NCBI GenBank assembly: GCA_049644285.1
Contig: JBARRP010000121.1
Location: 1-64,000 of the forward strand
DNA length: 64,000 bases
DNA from: CAVRXT01 sp049644285
Lineage (GTDB): Bacteria; Acidobacteriota; Terriglobia; Acidiferrales; UBA7541
Direction: 5' to 3'
Part shown: one piece after another, positions 45,438 through 54,129 of the stretch
Numbering within the stretch: the stretch's first letter is position 1
How the letters are laid out: every line of letters begins with the position of its first letter
Program-made: the position numbers and the translations under genes
Notes under the pieces: model-generated
Databases searched by the model: none
What the model saw: only the letters and a program-made list of their open reading frames with translations
Told to the model about the DNA's origin: nothing

Positions 45438-46074
45438 AATTTTCCTCTCCTTCTGACCAGAGTCGCAGCCGCTCGGTAGGCACCCTTGTTTCCAGACGCT
45501 GCGTCCAATCCAACAGCTTGCGAATATTCGCCCGAGTCTTGTCCTGATACTCCTCGAGTCTTGTGGGCTCGGCCATCGCCGCCAGAAAATCTGCTTCAGC
45601 GGGGTGTTGCGGTTGCGCCGCTCTGTCCCTCCGGAATCCGAGCAACCCTGCATGGCCCGTGAAAAGATGTTCAAACCCGATGTCCACCTGCACGTGACCG
45701 TTCTCCTGCCACGTCGCATCGTCATAGTCTTCGCCGTAGCAAAAGATCCCTAGAGGTTGAGGCACTAATTGCCATTTCGACAGCGTGGCGTCATACACCC
45801 AAAGGTCCCAGTATGCCTCAGTCTCGTACGCCGAATCGGCGTGAAGGGACTCGCTTGACAACTCGATGATGCTGGCTGCGTCAAGAGGAATCGAACGCAG
45901 ATCGTGTTCCTGCACCGGAACCTCTGCTGGATCCAGCGCGTGGATCACCAACTGGGTGAATCCCGGCCGCGTCGCCGAATACGGCACCGTCTGCAGAAAC
46001 TGACTGAAGTGTTCCAACTGCGTCGATTCAGAGAAATCCCGGAACCACAGGCTCGCGTAAGCTCGGTTGGCCAT
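45400..46074 (-). CDS. Uncharacterised cytoplasmic protein, first gene of the exporter operon
   Basis: The roughly 224-residue protein has no signal peptide. It begins ANRAYASLWFRDFSESTQLE and includes TRPGFTQLVIHALDPAEVPV, YWDLWVYDATLSKWQLVPQP, EENGHVQVD-like and FEHLFTGHAGLLGFRR segments, then a charged helical C-terminus. I recognise it as a recurrent acidobacterial unknown but cannot name a family. ATG 46074 is preferred to GTG 46080. Its 3' end overlaps the lipoprotein start by 38 bp, so it is translationally linked to the exporter operon. Confidence 0.65.
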   Translation of the reverse strand: MANRAYASLWFRDFSESTQLEHFSQFLQTVPYSATRPGFTQLVIHALDPAEVPVQEHDLRSIPLDAASIIELSSESLHADSAYETEAYWDLWVYDATLSKWQLVPQPLGIFCYGEDYDDATWQENGHVQVDIGFEHLFTGHAGLLGFRRDRAAQPQHPAEADFLAAMAEPTRLEEYQDKTRANIRKLLDWTQRLETRVPTERLRLWSEGEENFEARLEEILVVR

Positions 46075-46349
46075 CCGCACTATTATACCGGCTTCAGCAA
46101 TTTCAGCCGAATTTGGAAGGTCTCCGAGTGCAAGCTCCGATTGGGCTTAATGTTCGGATGTTGTCGCACAGGCGCTCTTGACTCTGTGTGGCAACTCCGG
46201 TTTTCCGCCAGGGCACGGCTTTCAGCGGTGCCGTAAGCGCAATCAAATCACTGCAGCTTTGGCCGCTGAGAGTGCCGGAGATGCGTTCTCACACAGAGAG
46301 ACGAATTCCTCCCTGTGGCGATCAAGCACGCTCCAGTGAATGCTGAGCC

Positions 46350-49274
46350 CTATTTCTTCTCGGGGGGCTTTTTCTCGGGGGGCTTTTCGGGAACAAAATC
46401 AGTGGAAAGTCCAAGAAGCCGCTGGTGAAGCGTCTCTCCCAGATTCGACAGCACATCAGAGCAAGTCTCTCGCAGGCGCTTTTCCGCCACTTGCCCCAAC
46501 GTCTCAAGGACAGCCTGCGAATGCTGGCCGAGGGTCGTCGCGGACGCCAGCAGCCAGGAATTCGAAGCATTCTCGAGCCGCGTCTTATATTGCTCGATCG
46601 ATTCGTCGGTGGCTCGCTTGAGTTGTTGCATCCACGCGTGTTGCTGCGATTCCCGCTGCTCCTGCCAGTTTTCGAGCAGCGGCAGAAGCTGAGATTCGAG
46701 ATACTTCCGCGCTTGCTCCACTCCCTGGAGGATGCGGTCGTCCATGCGCTTTTCGAATTCGCCGAGCGAGGTTCCCTGCTTGGATTCCATTTCCGCGCGC
46801 AGGCTCTCAAAGGATTGGCGCGACGCCCGCTCGAACCGCTGCAGGCTTTCGGCCGCCACGCGGTGGAGCTCGTCCTGGAACGTCGCGGCCACTGTCTCCG
46901 CGGATTGCACGAGCTGCTCGCGGTTGCGCCCGGCGGCGTCCTTCGTCGCCTCCTCCATCTGGTTCTTCGCGTGGTCCACGTAGCTCCGGCTGTAATGCTC
47001 GAGCTCGGACGTCAATATCTGCGAAGTTTCCGCGGCGCGGTCCCGGAGCGTGTTGCTCGATTGCTCGACCACCTTCTCCATCGCCGACTGCATACTGTTT
47101 TGCGCCTTCTTCTGATACCAGTCCGCTGCCTTGAAGAGCGCTTCAAACGTTGTGTGAGTCGCCTCGGTGCTCTTCGCTTCGAGCTCTTCTTCCACGCGCG
47201 CGACCGTCTTCTTGCAAGACTCTTCGAACTCCGCAGGGTAATGCGCTGTTTGCTCTCTGATCCGCTCGAGCGATTGCCGCAAAGCCTCTTCGGAGGCGAC
47301 GTGAATCCGCTCGTGCATCCCCCGCTGTGCTTCTTCGGCCTTTCGTTCGGCGGTGGCGAGTTCTTGCGTGATCTGGCGCACCCGCTCGTGCGACTGCTGC
47401 AAAACTTCGTCGGAAGCAGCCTGAATCCGCTCGTGCATCCCCCGCTGTGCTTCTTCGGCTTTCCGTTCGGCGGTGGCGAGTTCCTGCGTGATCTGGCGCA
47501 CCCGTTCGTGCGACTGCTGCAAAACTTCGTCGGAAGCGGCGCGAATTCCCTCGCGCATTGCCTGCTGTGCCTCTTCGGCCCTTTGTTCGGCGGTGGCGAG
47601 TACCTCGCTTACCTGCTGCGCGCGCTCGAGCTGCGGCGCAAGCTTCTGCTCCATCTCTCCGCTGACACGCTCCAAAATCTTCTGCGCCGAATCTTCCAGC
47701 GCCGGCTCGAGCTCCTGAATCTTCTCGGCCAGGACGCCTTCGGTGCGCCGCTCCAGCTCCGCGCCTTGCAAGGCAAGCATCGCCTCGAGGCGCAAACGCG
47801 TCTGCTCGAGGGTCGACTTTGCCGCCTCTTCGATCTCGCCGCGTGTCTGGTCGACGCGCATCCGTTCCTTCTCGACGCCGGCGCCCAATGACTCCAGTGT
47901 CTTCTGCGCCTCCATCACCACTTCGTTGAACGACGCACGGAGATTTTCGCCGCGCGCGCTCAGCTCGGCTTCGACCTGGGAAACTGTCGCCTGCGATACA
48001 TTCGCGAGTTGCTCGCTCAGCTTCGACGAGGCGCCCCGCAGCGAGGCTTCCAATTCCTCGTGCCACTGCCGGCTCTTTTCGGACGCCTCGAAGCCTACCT
48101 CTTCAATGTTTTGCGTGCGAATCGTGGCGGCGGATTGTTCCAGGTCCTTACGCCACTGCGCAAGTTGCGCTTGCATGGCTTCCGCCGTGGGAAGCGATCC
48201 CCCGGCCGCTTCGCGCTCTGCAGCGGTTCGGTTCATCGCTTCTTCGACTGCCCGCCGGACGGCGTCCTGCATCGTCTGTGACGTCGTTTGCTGCGCCGCC
48301 TGCTGGACAGCCATCTCGGTCGCCTTGGCCACCGAGCTTCCCACCGCGCTCTCCACGGCCTGCCGCACCCGCGTATCGAGCTGCTCCGCGGTCTCCCGGC
48401 TGGCCTTCCGCGCTTCCTCTACCAGTCGGGCCGCTTCGTTTGCGGCTCGCTGCGTGATCAAGTCGAGTGCCTGAGTGGAAGCCTTGGCCATCGAGCCCTC
48501 GACGGCCTTCTCGACGGCTTGATGCAACTGCGCGTCCAGTTTTTCGCTCGCGGCGCGAATCTGGCTCGCGACCGCGGATTCCGCGCCCTGCTTCACCGAG
48601 CTGTCAATTTTCTGCTGTGCCTCTGCAACAATTCGCGCCATTTGCCGCGCCAGATCCGCGGAATCCGCAGCCGGGCTGGGCATCACCGTGATCTTGTGTG
48701 CCGCCGGCGGCGCGCTTGGCGGTGCGGCCGCGGTTGGCGGAGGCGGAGCTGCTCTTGTTGGCGAAGAAGGTGTGGAGGCAGCTTCTACGGGCGGCGCAGG
48801 AGTCTTCGGCGCGGCGGGCGGAGCCTCTGCCACCGGAGGCTGGATTTCTTCCGCCGTTTCACCAGGCAGCGGAAACCAATCTTCCGGCGGAAACGCGATT
48901 CCCCACACGTTCCCCGCGATTTCAAACTCGAGTCCGATCTGGAAAAGCTCGCGCACCGTCCGCGGCCGCTGCACCCACACCACTCGCCCCTGGACGACGC
49001 GCGGCGGCAATTCATCCTGCAGCCGGGGAATGTCCAGCGTTACCGTGGAATTTTTCGGGACGTAATGCTTCGACTGGTACTTGCACCCGTGGCAGTTCAC
49101 CATGGTGGTGGTTGTGCGCTCTTTGAACGGTTGCCCGAGCGCGTCCACACCCGTCACTGTGATCGGAACGGCTTGCACGATCCGCGTGCTTCGCCGCTTT
49201 TGTTCTCCCAGGTCGTTTGAAGGGGCGGACTCCTCCACACCTGCCTCCCAGTGGGCAATTTCTAAGGGTAGCAT
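46350..49274 (-). CDS. Giant PilZ-like/coiled-coil protein
   Basis: The 974-residue protein has an N-terminal PilZ-like domain (about 20-145). It contains the RRSTR motif (RxxxR) and MVNCHG in place of the usual D/NxSxxG, so cyclic-di-GMP binding is possible but not certain. A Pro/Ala-rich linker (about 150-205) follows, then some 700 residues of Ala/Glu/Gln/Arg coiled coil and a KPPEKKPPEKK tail. There is no signal peptide or membrane helix. It looks like a cytoplasmic filament or scaffold protein. The start is ATG 49274 or GTG 49289. A 120-bp duplication lies within the coiled coil. It seems monocistronic. Confidence 0.75.
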   Translation of the reverse strand: MLPLEIAHWEAGVEESAPSNDLGEQKRRSTRIVQAVPITVTGVDALGQPFKERTTTTMVNCHGCKYQSKHYVPKNSTVTLDIPRLQDELPPRVVQGRVVWVQRPRTVRELFQIGLEFEIAGNVWGIAFPPEDWFPLPGETAEEIQPPVAEAPPAAPKTPAPPVEAASTPSSPTRAAPPPPTAAAPPSAPPAAHKITVMPSPAADSADLARQMARIVAEAQQKIDSSVKQGAESAVASQIRAASEKLDAQLHQAVEKAVEGSMAKASTQALDLITQRAANEAARLVEEARKASRETAEQLDTRVRQAVESAVGSSVAKATEMAVQQAAQQTTSQTMQDAVRRAVEEAMNRTAAEREAAGGSLPTAEAMQAQLAQWRKDLEQSAATIRTQNIEEVGFEASEKSRQWHEELEASLRGASSKLSEQLANVSQATVSQVEAELSARGENLRASFNEVVMEAQKTLESLGAGVEKERMRVDQTRGEIEEAAKSTLEQTRLRLEAMLALQGAELERRTEGVLAEKIQELEPALEDSAQKILERVSGEMEQKLAPQLERAQQVSEVLATAEQRAEEAQQAMREGIRAASDEVLQQSHERVRQITQELATAERKAEEAQRGMHERIQAASDEVLQQSHERVRQITQELATAERKAEEAQRGMHERIHVASEEALRQSLERIREQTAHYPAEFEESCKKTVARVEEELEAKSTEATHTTFEALFKAADWYQKKAQNSMQSAMEKVVEQSSNTLRDRAAETSQILTSELEHYSRSYVDHAKNQMEEATKDAAGRNREQLVQSAETVAATFQDELHRVAAESLQRFERASRQSFESLRAEMESKQGTSLGEFEKRMDDRILQGVEQARKYLESQLLPLLENWQEQRESQQHAWMQQLKRATDESIEQYKTRLENASNSWLLASATTLGQHSQAVLETLGQVAEKRLRETCSDVLSNLGETLHQRLLGLSTDFVPEKPPEKKPPEKK
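47303..47542 (-). repeat. 120-bp tandem duplication inside the coiled-coil gene
   Basis: Positions 47303-47422 and 47423-47542 are two copies of a 120-bp unit differing at about five positions. A third, more diverged copy begins at 47543. Each encodes 40 residues (ASDEVLQQSHERVRQITQEL...), so the frame is kept. The high DNA identity indicates recent unit-by-unit growth of the coiled coil. Confidence 0.9.
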
Positions 49275-49379
49275 CCGTTCTGAGGACACGGCCAGCCGCG
49301 CAAATCGCGTGTGCGAAAAAGTTACTTATTGAAGGCTCGCGTCCTGATAATAAGGCTGTGGCCGCTGAGCGGCGCCATG

Positions 49380-49460
49380 GCACCGGCTTTCAGCCCGTGC
49401 TGTTTTGCAATCGTCTAGCTCTCTGGACTTTCTCTGCGCCCCCAGCGTCTCTGCGGTGGA
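49380..49460. repeat. Palindromic GCACCGGCTTTCAGCC element plus CTCTGCG-type repeat
   Basis: 49380-49400 is a REP-like palindrome (GCAC-GGC / GCC-GTGC with one mismatch). A related palindrome is at 46212-46232. 49430-49460 is a copy of the CTCTGCG-type repeat also found at 34417 and 53581. Both lie in the 200-bp gap between the coiled-coil and DUF962 genes. Confidence 0.55.
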
Positions 49461-49489
49461 TGTGTGTGGCGCGCCGCAAGCTCAACTGA

Positions 49490-49798
49490 CTAGCGCGTCA
49501 CCGCCGAGCTCCCCGAGCGCCCGAACAAAGCGCCCTTGATTTCCTTGGCCACCCAAATCGGCCCAACCAAGAAATAAATCGGACCCTGGAAGAACGCCGG
49601 ATTATTCCCCTCGATGCGATGCCCGAGAAAAAGAAGCACCCACCCCGCCACAAACAGGGCGAGCCCCAGCTTCCAATGCAACATCAGCAGCAGGACCACG
49701 CCTACAAAAATGACGGGGATTCCGATGCCGTGCAGGACTCGATTCCACGCGTTGGAGTGCTCGTGGTCATATTGATTCATGTAGCGCTCAATCGCCAT
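49490..49798 (-). CDS. DUF962/Mpo1-like membrane protein
   Basis: The 102-residue protein shows the Mpo1/DUF962 pattern: HEHSNAWNRVLHGIGIP, two hydrophobic segments (VIFVGVVLLLMLHW, LALFVAGWVLLFLGH), then HRIEGNNPAFFQGPIYFLVG. Yeast Mpo1 is an Fe-dependent dioxygenase of 2-hydroxy fatty acids; bacterial members are mostly uncharacterised. The conserved His residues (HE, LH, GH) are present. ATG 49798 begins just before the conserved region. It is 63 bp upstream of nothing on its strand but shares orientation with recR/dnaX. Confidence 0.8.
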   Translation of the reverse strand: MAIERYMNQYDHEHSNAWNRVLHGIGIPVIFVGVVLLLMLHWKLGLALFVAGWVLLFLGHRIEGNNPAFFQGPIYFLVGPIWVAKEIKGALFGRSGSSAVTR

Positions 49799-49861
49799 CG
49801 CCCGCCTCCGCACTCCTCGCTTCCTATATACGCCTGTCCACGGACCCGGGCAAGCCGCTCA

Positions 49862-50602
49862 CTAAATAACAATCGTCTTCCCATCCTCCGCGCGCTCAAT
49901 CTCCACCTCGCCCAAATGCGCGAGCATGTCTTCACTCATATGCGTCAGAATCACGCGCGAGCACTGGAGCTGCGCGCGTTTTTCGCGCAGCGTCGCGTAG
50001 TCCAGGTGATAGCTGATTTTCTTCCCGAAGAAATATGCTTCGCAAATAAATAGATCGGCGCCATGCGCTGCGTCTACCAGGCTTTCGGTCCACTCCGTGT
50101 CGCCCGAATAGGAGATCACTTTCCCACCATACTCCACGCGCAACGCGTACGCAGGCGCTCCGCTGGGATGAACAACGGTGAACGGAGTCACTTTGCACGG
50201 CCCCACCTGCGCCCCCACTCGCTCCGTCAGCTCCACAAATTCCAGCGGAAACCGCTGGGCGATGCGCGCCGACCCCGGAAAGAACACCTCCATCGCCGCC
50301 TCCACTCGCGCCGCCACTCCCGGTGGCCCCGCGATCACCAGCGGAAGAGTCCTCTTGCTGAATTGCCCGTCCAACACAACAAACGGCAAGCCCCCGAAAT
50401 GATCCCCGTGGAGATGCGTCAGCAGAATCCAGCCAATCTCCGAGGAGTTCAACCCGCCGCGCTTCATCGCAATCAACGACGACGCGCCGCAATCGATCAG
50501 CACGCTGCTGTTCCCGTCACGCAAAAGAAAACAAGTCTGGAATCGCCCGCCGCTCCCGAATGCGTCACCCGACCCAAGGAAGCAAATTTCGACTCGGCTC
50601 AT
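49862..50602 (-). CDS. Cytoplasmic MBL-fold hydrolase, RNase Z-like
   Basis: The 246-residue protein has the metallo-beta-lactamase fold of the RNase Z-like branch. It opens with EICFLGSGDAFGSGGRFQTC. The metal signature THLHGDHFGG is followed by the later ligands in FTVVHPSG, SYSGDTEWTE and LTHMSEDM. All expected His/Asp ligands are present and there is no signal peptide, so it should be an active cytoplasmic hydrolase of unknown substrate. ATG 50602 starts immediately before the first strand; an upstream ATG at 50641 is possible. It lies 100 bp downstream of recR on the same strand. Confidence 0.85.
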   Translation of the reverse strand: MSRVEICFLGSGDAFGSGGRFQTCFLLRDGNSSVLIDCGASSLIAMKRGGLNSSEIGWILLTHLHGDHFGGLPFVVLDGQFSKRTLPLVIAGPPGVAARVEAAMEVFFPGSARIAQRFPLEFVELTERVGAQVGPCKVTPFTVVHPSGAPAYALRVEYGGKVISYSGDTEWTESLVDAAHGADLFICEAYFFGKKISYHLDYATLREKRAQLQCSRVILTHMSEDMLAHLGEVEIERAEDGKTIVI

Positions 50603-50702
50603 CCTGCTCTCCGTGCTGGAGACCACTGTGGCAGCCTTCACAGTTTGCTGAAAAACTCTGAAGTCTTGTGGATCCGGATGTAGGAAAAATCTTCGGAGCG
50701 CG

Positions 50703-51302
50703 CTACAAATCCCGCCGCCCTTCCATGGCCTTCATCATCGTGACCTCATCGGCGTACTCGAGATCCGACCCAACCGGTATCCCCATCGCAATCCGCGTCA
50801 CGCGCACTCCCAGCGGTTTGATCAGCTTCGAGAGATAAACAGCGGTAGCCTCGCCCTCCGCGGTGGGATTCGTCGCCAAAATAATCTCCTCAACCTGCCC
50901 GCCCTTCAGCCTCTCAATCAAGCTCTTGATCTTGAGCTGCTCCGGCCCAACTCCCTGCAGCGGTGACAGCGCGCCGCCCAGCACGTGGTACAGCCCGTTG
51001 TATTGCCGCGTTTTCTCGACCGCCATGATGTTCGGCGGCTCTTCCACCACGCAAATCGTATGGCGGCTCCGCGTCACGCTCGTGCAGTACTGGCAGGGAT
51101 CGGTGTCCGTAATGTTGTTGCACACCGAGCACTCGCGAATCTTTTCCTTAGCCTCGCGGATCGCCTCCGCAAGCGCCAGCGCCTGTTCGCGGTCTTCGCG
51201 CAAAAGATGAAACGCGAGCCGCTGCGCCGTCTTTTGCCCGATTCCCGGCAAGCGCTTCAGTTCATCAATCAGCTTCGTAATTGTCGGCGCGTAATCAGGC
51301 AC
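50703..51302 (-). CDS. recR: Recombination mediator RecR
   Basis: The 199-residue protein works with RecF/RecO in loading RecA at single-strand gaps. It has the helix-hairpin-helix KRLPGIGQKTAQRLAFHLL, the four-cysteine zinc finger (CSVCNN...CQYC), the Toprim segment (ICVVEEPPNIMAVEKT) and the C-terminal ATNPTAEGEATAVYLSKLI and RIAMGIPVGSDLEYADEVT Walker-like motifs. It is the third protein gene of the conserved dnaX-ybaB-recR set, 97 bp after ybaB, separated by a small REP-like palindrome. Confidence 0.97.
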   Translation of the reverse strand: MPDYAPTITKLIDELKRLPGIGQKTAQRLAFHLLREDREQALALAEAIREAKEKIRECSVCNNITDTDPCQYCTSVTRSRHTICVVEEPPNIMAVEKTRQYNGLYHVLGGALSPLQGVGPEQLKIKSLIERLKGGQVEEIILATNPTAEGEATAVYLSKLIKPLGVRVTRIAMGIPVGSDLEYADEVTMMKAMEGRRDL

Positions 51303-51375
51303 AGGATTCCCGGAACTGAAGGACGTGAAGAATCGAGTTGTGGATCAGATGGGCCTGGGTGATTGCATTTCGTGG

Positions 51376-51395
51376 CACAGGCACTCCTGCCTGTG
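51376..51395. repeat. REP-like palindrome between ybaB and recR
   Basis: CACAGGCA-CTCC-TGCCTGTG is a perfect 8-bp stem with a 4-nt loop, placed just after the ybaB stop codon. It may act as a weak attenuator between ybaB and recR. The GGCACAGGCACTCCTGCC type is common in acidobacterial intergenic DNA. Confidence 0.7.
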
Positions 51396-51399
51396 TGCG

Positions 51400-51726
51400 T
51401 CAGAAAAGGCCCGGAATTTTCAATCCGGCGATTCCGGGAATGCTGCCGGTGATATCTTTCACTTGCTTTGACAGCTCTTCATCCACGCGCCGCGCCGCAT
51501 CGTTCACCGCGGCCAGGAACAAATCCTGCAGCATCTCATGGTCCTTGCTGGCGAAGACCTCTGGCTCGATGTGCACTTCGGTGAGCTGCTTCTGGCCGTT
51601 CATTTTCACGGTCACCATGCCGCCGCCCGCCGAAGCCTCCACCACGAGCTCACCCAGTTGTTTCTCGAGTCTCTCCTGCACTTGCCGGAACTGCGCCAGC
51701 ATCTGCTGCAAGGCTTTGACTTCCAT
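51400..51726 (-). CDS. ybaB: YbaB/EbfC nucleoid-associated protein
   Basis: The 108-residue protein binds DNA as a dimer and is linked to dnaX and recR in most bacteria. It shows the family pattern: a coiled N-terminal helix (LQQMLAQFRQVQERLEKQL), then GELVVEASAGGGMVTVKMNG, QKQLTEVHIEPEVF and DLFLAAVNDAARRVDEEL. Normal length for the family. The start lies 2 bp after the dnaX stop codon, so the two genes are cotranscribed and probably translationally coupled. Confidence 0.95.
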   Translation of the reverse strand: MEVKALQQMLAQFRQVQERLEKQLGELVVEASAGGGMVTVKMNGQKQLTEVHIEPEVFASKDHEMLQDLFLAAVNDAARRVDEELSKQVKDITGSIPGIAGLKIPGLF

Positions 51727-51728
51727 TT

Positions 51729-53474
51729 TTATTCCTCGCTTCGGCGCTTGATTTCAGAAATCTGGCCGCCGAACCGTTCAAGCATAGCCCTCACGATCGG
51801 ATCTTCTTCCAGCCGCGATCGCGATTCTGCGCTGCGTCCTACCCCGGACCGGGCGGACTCAAGTCTAACACAGACGCGCAGCGGTTGGCCTATCACCTGA
51901 GTCAACACTGTGCGCAATCGCTCCATCGGGTCTCGCGCCTGCAACATCTCCGCCAGCGCCCGGCTTTCCGTCGGAAAGAAAAATCGCATCTCGCCGCCTT
52001 CCAGCTCCCATCGGCTCGCGTGCTCCACCATCGACCACAAAAACTTCTGTCCTTGCAGCGCCGCTTTGATCGCTTCCACCTGCGCCGCGGCCAATCCACT
52101 GAACGAGTCTTCCGCCGCGCGCGCCACAATCCGCGGTGACAGCGAGGGCACTGGAATCTTCTGCGCCGTTGTGCCGGACGAGGGCGCCGATGAAGACGAG
52201 GTAGGTGAAGCAGGGGCAGAGTGTGCCGAAGCGGCCGCGCTCGCGGCTTTTATCGCCGGCGCCGCAGCGCTAGCCGCGCCGCCGCCCGCCGCCGTTCCCC
52301 GCTCCGAAGGCGTGGGCCTCGACGCTACCCTTGCAGCTCCTTCCCCGCGAAGTTCCGCAAGCACTTCTTCGAGCGGCACCAGCCTCTGCGCGTTCACCAT
52401 CTTCAGCAGCCCCAGCTCGAGGTGCAACCGCGGATCGGGCTTCCGCCGCAGGTCGTCGTCTGTAAATAGCAAAATCTGGAAAAATCGCGTCAATTCCTCT
52501 TCGCTGAACATCACCGCCTGCTCGGCCAGCCGCGGACGCTCGTCCGCTGGCGCCGCGACAAGTTCAGAATCTGCCCCGCACACGCGTGCCACCAAAACAT
52601 TGCGGAAATGCCGGATCGCCTCGCGGCAGAAGTGCTGCAAATTTTGCCCGTCGCTGATCAGCCGGTGCACTAACCCCAGCGCCCGCTCCGACGATTGCGT
52701 TCGAATCGCTTCCACCAGCTCGTCGAGCACGTCTTCGGCAACCACGCCGAGCAGCTCGCGCACCGCGGCGTCCGTGATCGTATCGCCGCAGTAAGCGATG
52801 GCCTGCTCGAGCAACGACAATGCATCTCGCAAGCTGCCCTCCGCCGCGCGCGCCAGCACCGCCAGCGCTCCTGAATCGATTTCGAGCTTCTCCGCTTTCG
52901 CGATCCGTTCGAGCGCCTCCACAATTTCATTGAACGCCAGCGACCGGAACTGAAAAAGTTGCGCCCGCGATTTGATCGTATCGACCAGATCCTCCGCCTG
53001 CGTCGTCGCCAGCACGAACACAACTTTGTCCGGCGGCTCTTCGAGTGTCTTCAGCAGCGCGTTCGACGCCTCATCAGTCAATTGATGCGCTTCGTCGAGG
53101 ATCACCACTTTGTACCGCCCGCCCGCCGGCGCGTACCGCACCATTTCGCGCAGCTCGCGAATCTGATCGATTCCGCGATTCGACGCCGCATCAATCTCGA
53201 GCACGTCGAGCGACGTTCCCGCCGTGATCTCCCGGCACGAATCGCACTCGTTGCAGGGCGTCGCTGTCGGCCCCTTGGCGCAGTTGAGCGCCTTCGCCAG
53301 AATCCGCGCCGTGGTCGTCTTCCCCACGCCGCGCACCCCCGAAAAAATGTACGCATGCGCTACGCGATTCGTCTTGATCGCGTTCTCCAGCGTCTGCGTA
53401 ACGTGCCGCTGTCCCACCACCTCCGCAAACGCCTGCGGCCGCCACTTCCGCGCAATCACCTGATAGCTCATCAA
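51729..53474 (-). CDS. dnaX: DNA polymerase III subunit gamma/tau
   Basis: The 581-residue clamp-loader ATPase starts SYQVIARKWRPQAFAEVVGQ. It has Walker A GVRGVGKTT, a zinc site (CNECDSC), Walker B VVILDEAHQL, sensor SRAQLFQFRSL and the DALSLLEQAIAYCG helix of domain III. A flexible Ala/Pro/Ser-rich linker (about 390-450) leads to a C-terminal tau-like domain (SMVEHASRWELEGGEMRFFF). I saw no obvious frameshift signal for making a short gamma form. It heads the dnaX-ybaB-recR operon, about 270 bp downstream of the SRP RNA gene on the same strand. Confidence 0.96.
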   Translation of the reverse strand: MMSYQVIARKWRPQAFAEVVGQRHVTQTLENAIKTNRVAHAYIFSGVRGVGKTTTARILAKALNCAKGPTATPCNECDSCREITAGTSLDVLEIDAASNRGIDQIRELREMVRYAPAGGRYKVVILDEAHQLTDEASNALLKTLEEPPDKVVFVLATTQAEDLVDTIKSRAQLFQFRSLAFNEIVEALERIAKAEKLEIDSGALAVLARAAEGSLRDALSLLEQAIAYCGDTITDAAVRELLGVVAEDVLDELVEAIRTQSSERALGLVHRLISDGQNLQHFCREAIRHFRNVLVARVCGADSELVAAPADERPRLAEQAVMFSEEELTRFFQILLFTDDDLRRKPDPRLHLELGLLKMVNAQRLVPLEEVLAELRGEGAARVASRPTPSERGTAAGGGAASAAAPAIKAASAAASAHSAPASPTSSSSAPSSGTTAQKIPVPSLSPRIVARAAEDSFSGLAAAQVEAIKAALQGQKFLWSMVEHASRWELEGGEMRFFFPTESRALAEMLQARDPMERLRTVLTQVIGQPLRVCVRLESARSGVGRSAESRSRLEEDPIVRAMLERFGGQISEIKRRSEE

Positions 53475-53506
53475 GTTTCCCGTCAGCTTTTGATTTAGCC
53501 TCGCCC

Positions 53507-53534
53507 TTGTAGCCCGCCTCTTCAGAGGTGGGGC
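53507..53534. repeat. TTTGTAGC-type REP palindrome, copy 1
   Basis: TTGTAGCCCGCCTC-TTCA-GAGGTGGGGC forms a stem after a TTGTAGC lead. It lies 33 bp upstream of the dnaX start. Copy 3 at 53981-54015 is nearly identical. Confidence 0.7.
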
Positions 53535-53580
53535 TTTTCTGCCGCCGCAGCACCCGCCGCCCTCACGCCTTCAAAGCCTC

Positions 53581-53615
53581 CGCGCATCCTCTGTGCCCTC
53601 TGCGTCCTCCGCGGT
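53581..53615. repeat. CTCTGCG-type dispersed repeat, third copy
   Basis: CATCCTCTGTGCCCTCTGCG followed by TCCTCCGCGGTTCAT matches the repeats at 34417-34455 and 49430-49460. Confidence 0.6.
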
Positions 53616-53629
53616 TCATCTTTTCCCCG

Positions 53630-53681
53630 CGTTTGTAGCTCGGGTCCCGGTCCGACGATTCATGTCGGACCTGACCCGAGG
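53630..53681. repeat. TTTGTAGC-type REP palindrome, copy 2 (long stem)
   Basis: After the GTTTGTAGC lead, CTCGGGTC + GGTCCGAC pairs with GTCGGACC + GACCCGAG around the loop GATTCAT, with small internal mismatches. This is a 16-17-bp stem. The lead is the same as in copies 1 and 3, but the stem sequence is unrelated. Confidence 0.75.
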
Positions 53682-53741
53682 CTTCTCCGGATCACTGACG
53701 ACTGACCGCTGATTGCTGAACGCGGCCTCACCACGCTGAGA

Positions 53742-53845
<104 letters not shown>

Positions 53846-53980
53846 ACCGAACGGCAATCACTCCGAAATTTCTTTCAGAGCCGCTCGCCCCCGCGAGTCT
53901 AGCACTTGCGTCCCCACTTTTGTAGCGACGAAAATTTTTCCCCGCTCGCCCTGCGGCGTTACTTGCGATTCATTCGCGCG

Positions 53981-54015
53981 TTTGTAGCCTGCCTCTTCAG
54001 AGGCGGGGATTTTCT
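53981..54015. repeat. TTTGTAGC-type REP palindrome, copy 3
   Basis: TTTGTAGCCTGCCTCTTCAG continuing AGGCGGGGATTTTCT has the same lead and hairpin as copy 1. It lies between the SRP RNA gene and the P450 gene. A short CTGACTGCTGATCGC repeat follows at 54029-54050. Confidence 0.7.
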
Positions 54016-54129
54016 TCCCCCTCTCACCGTGACTGACTGCTGATCGCCGACGCCCGCCCCATCAACAAAAATCTTCAGCATCCACTCCCCTTGTACTCGC
54101 ATCCCAAATGACACGGGGCTAACATCGAA

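Noticed and set aside
47303..47603. CRISPR-like periodic repeat
   Set aside because: The 120-bp units are contiguous coding repeats without spacers.
46425..47891. Long plus-strand frame opposite the coiled-coil gene
   Set aside because: It is the complement of an Ala/Glu/Gln-rich coding sequence, which produces Leu/Arg-rich open antisense frames; no start signals.
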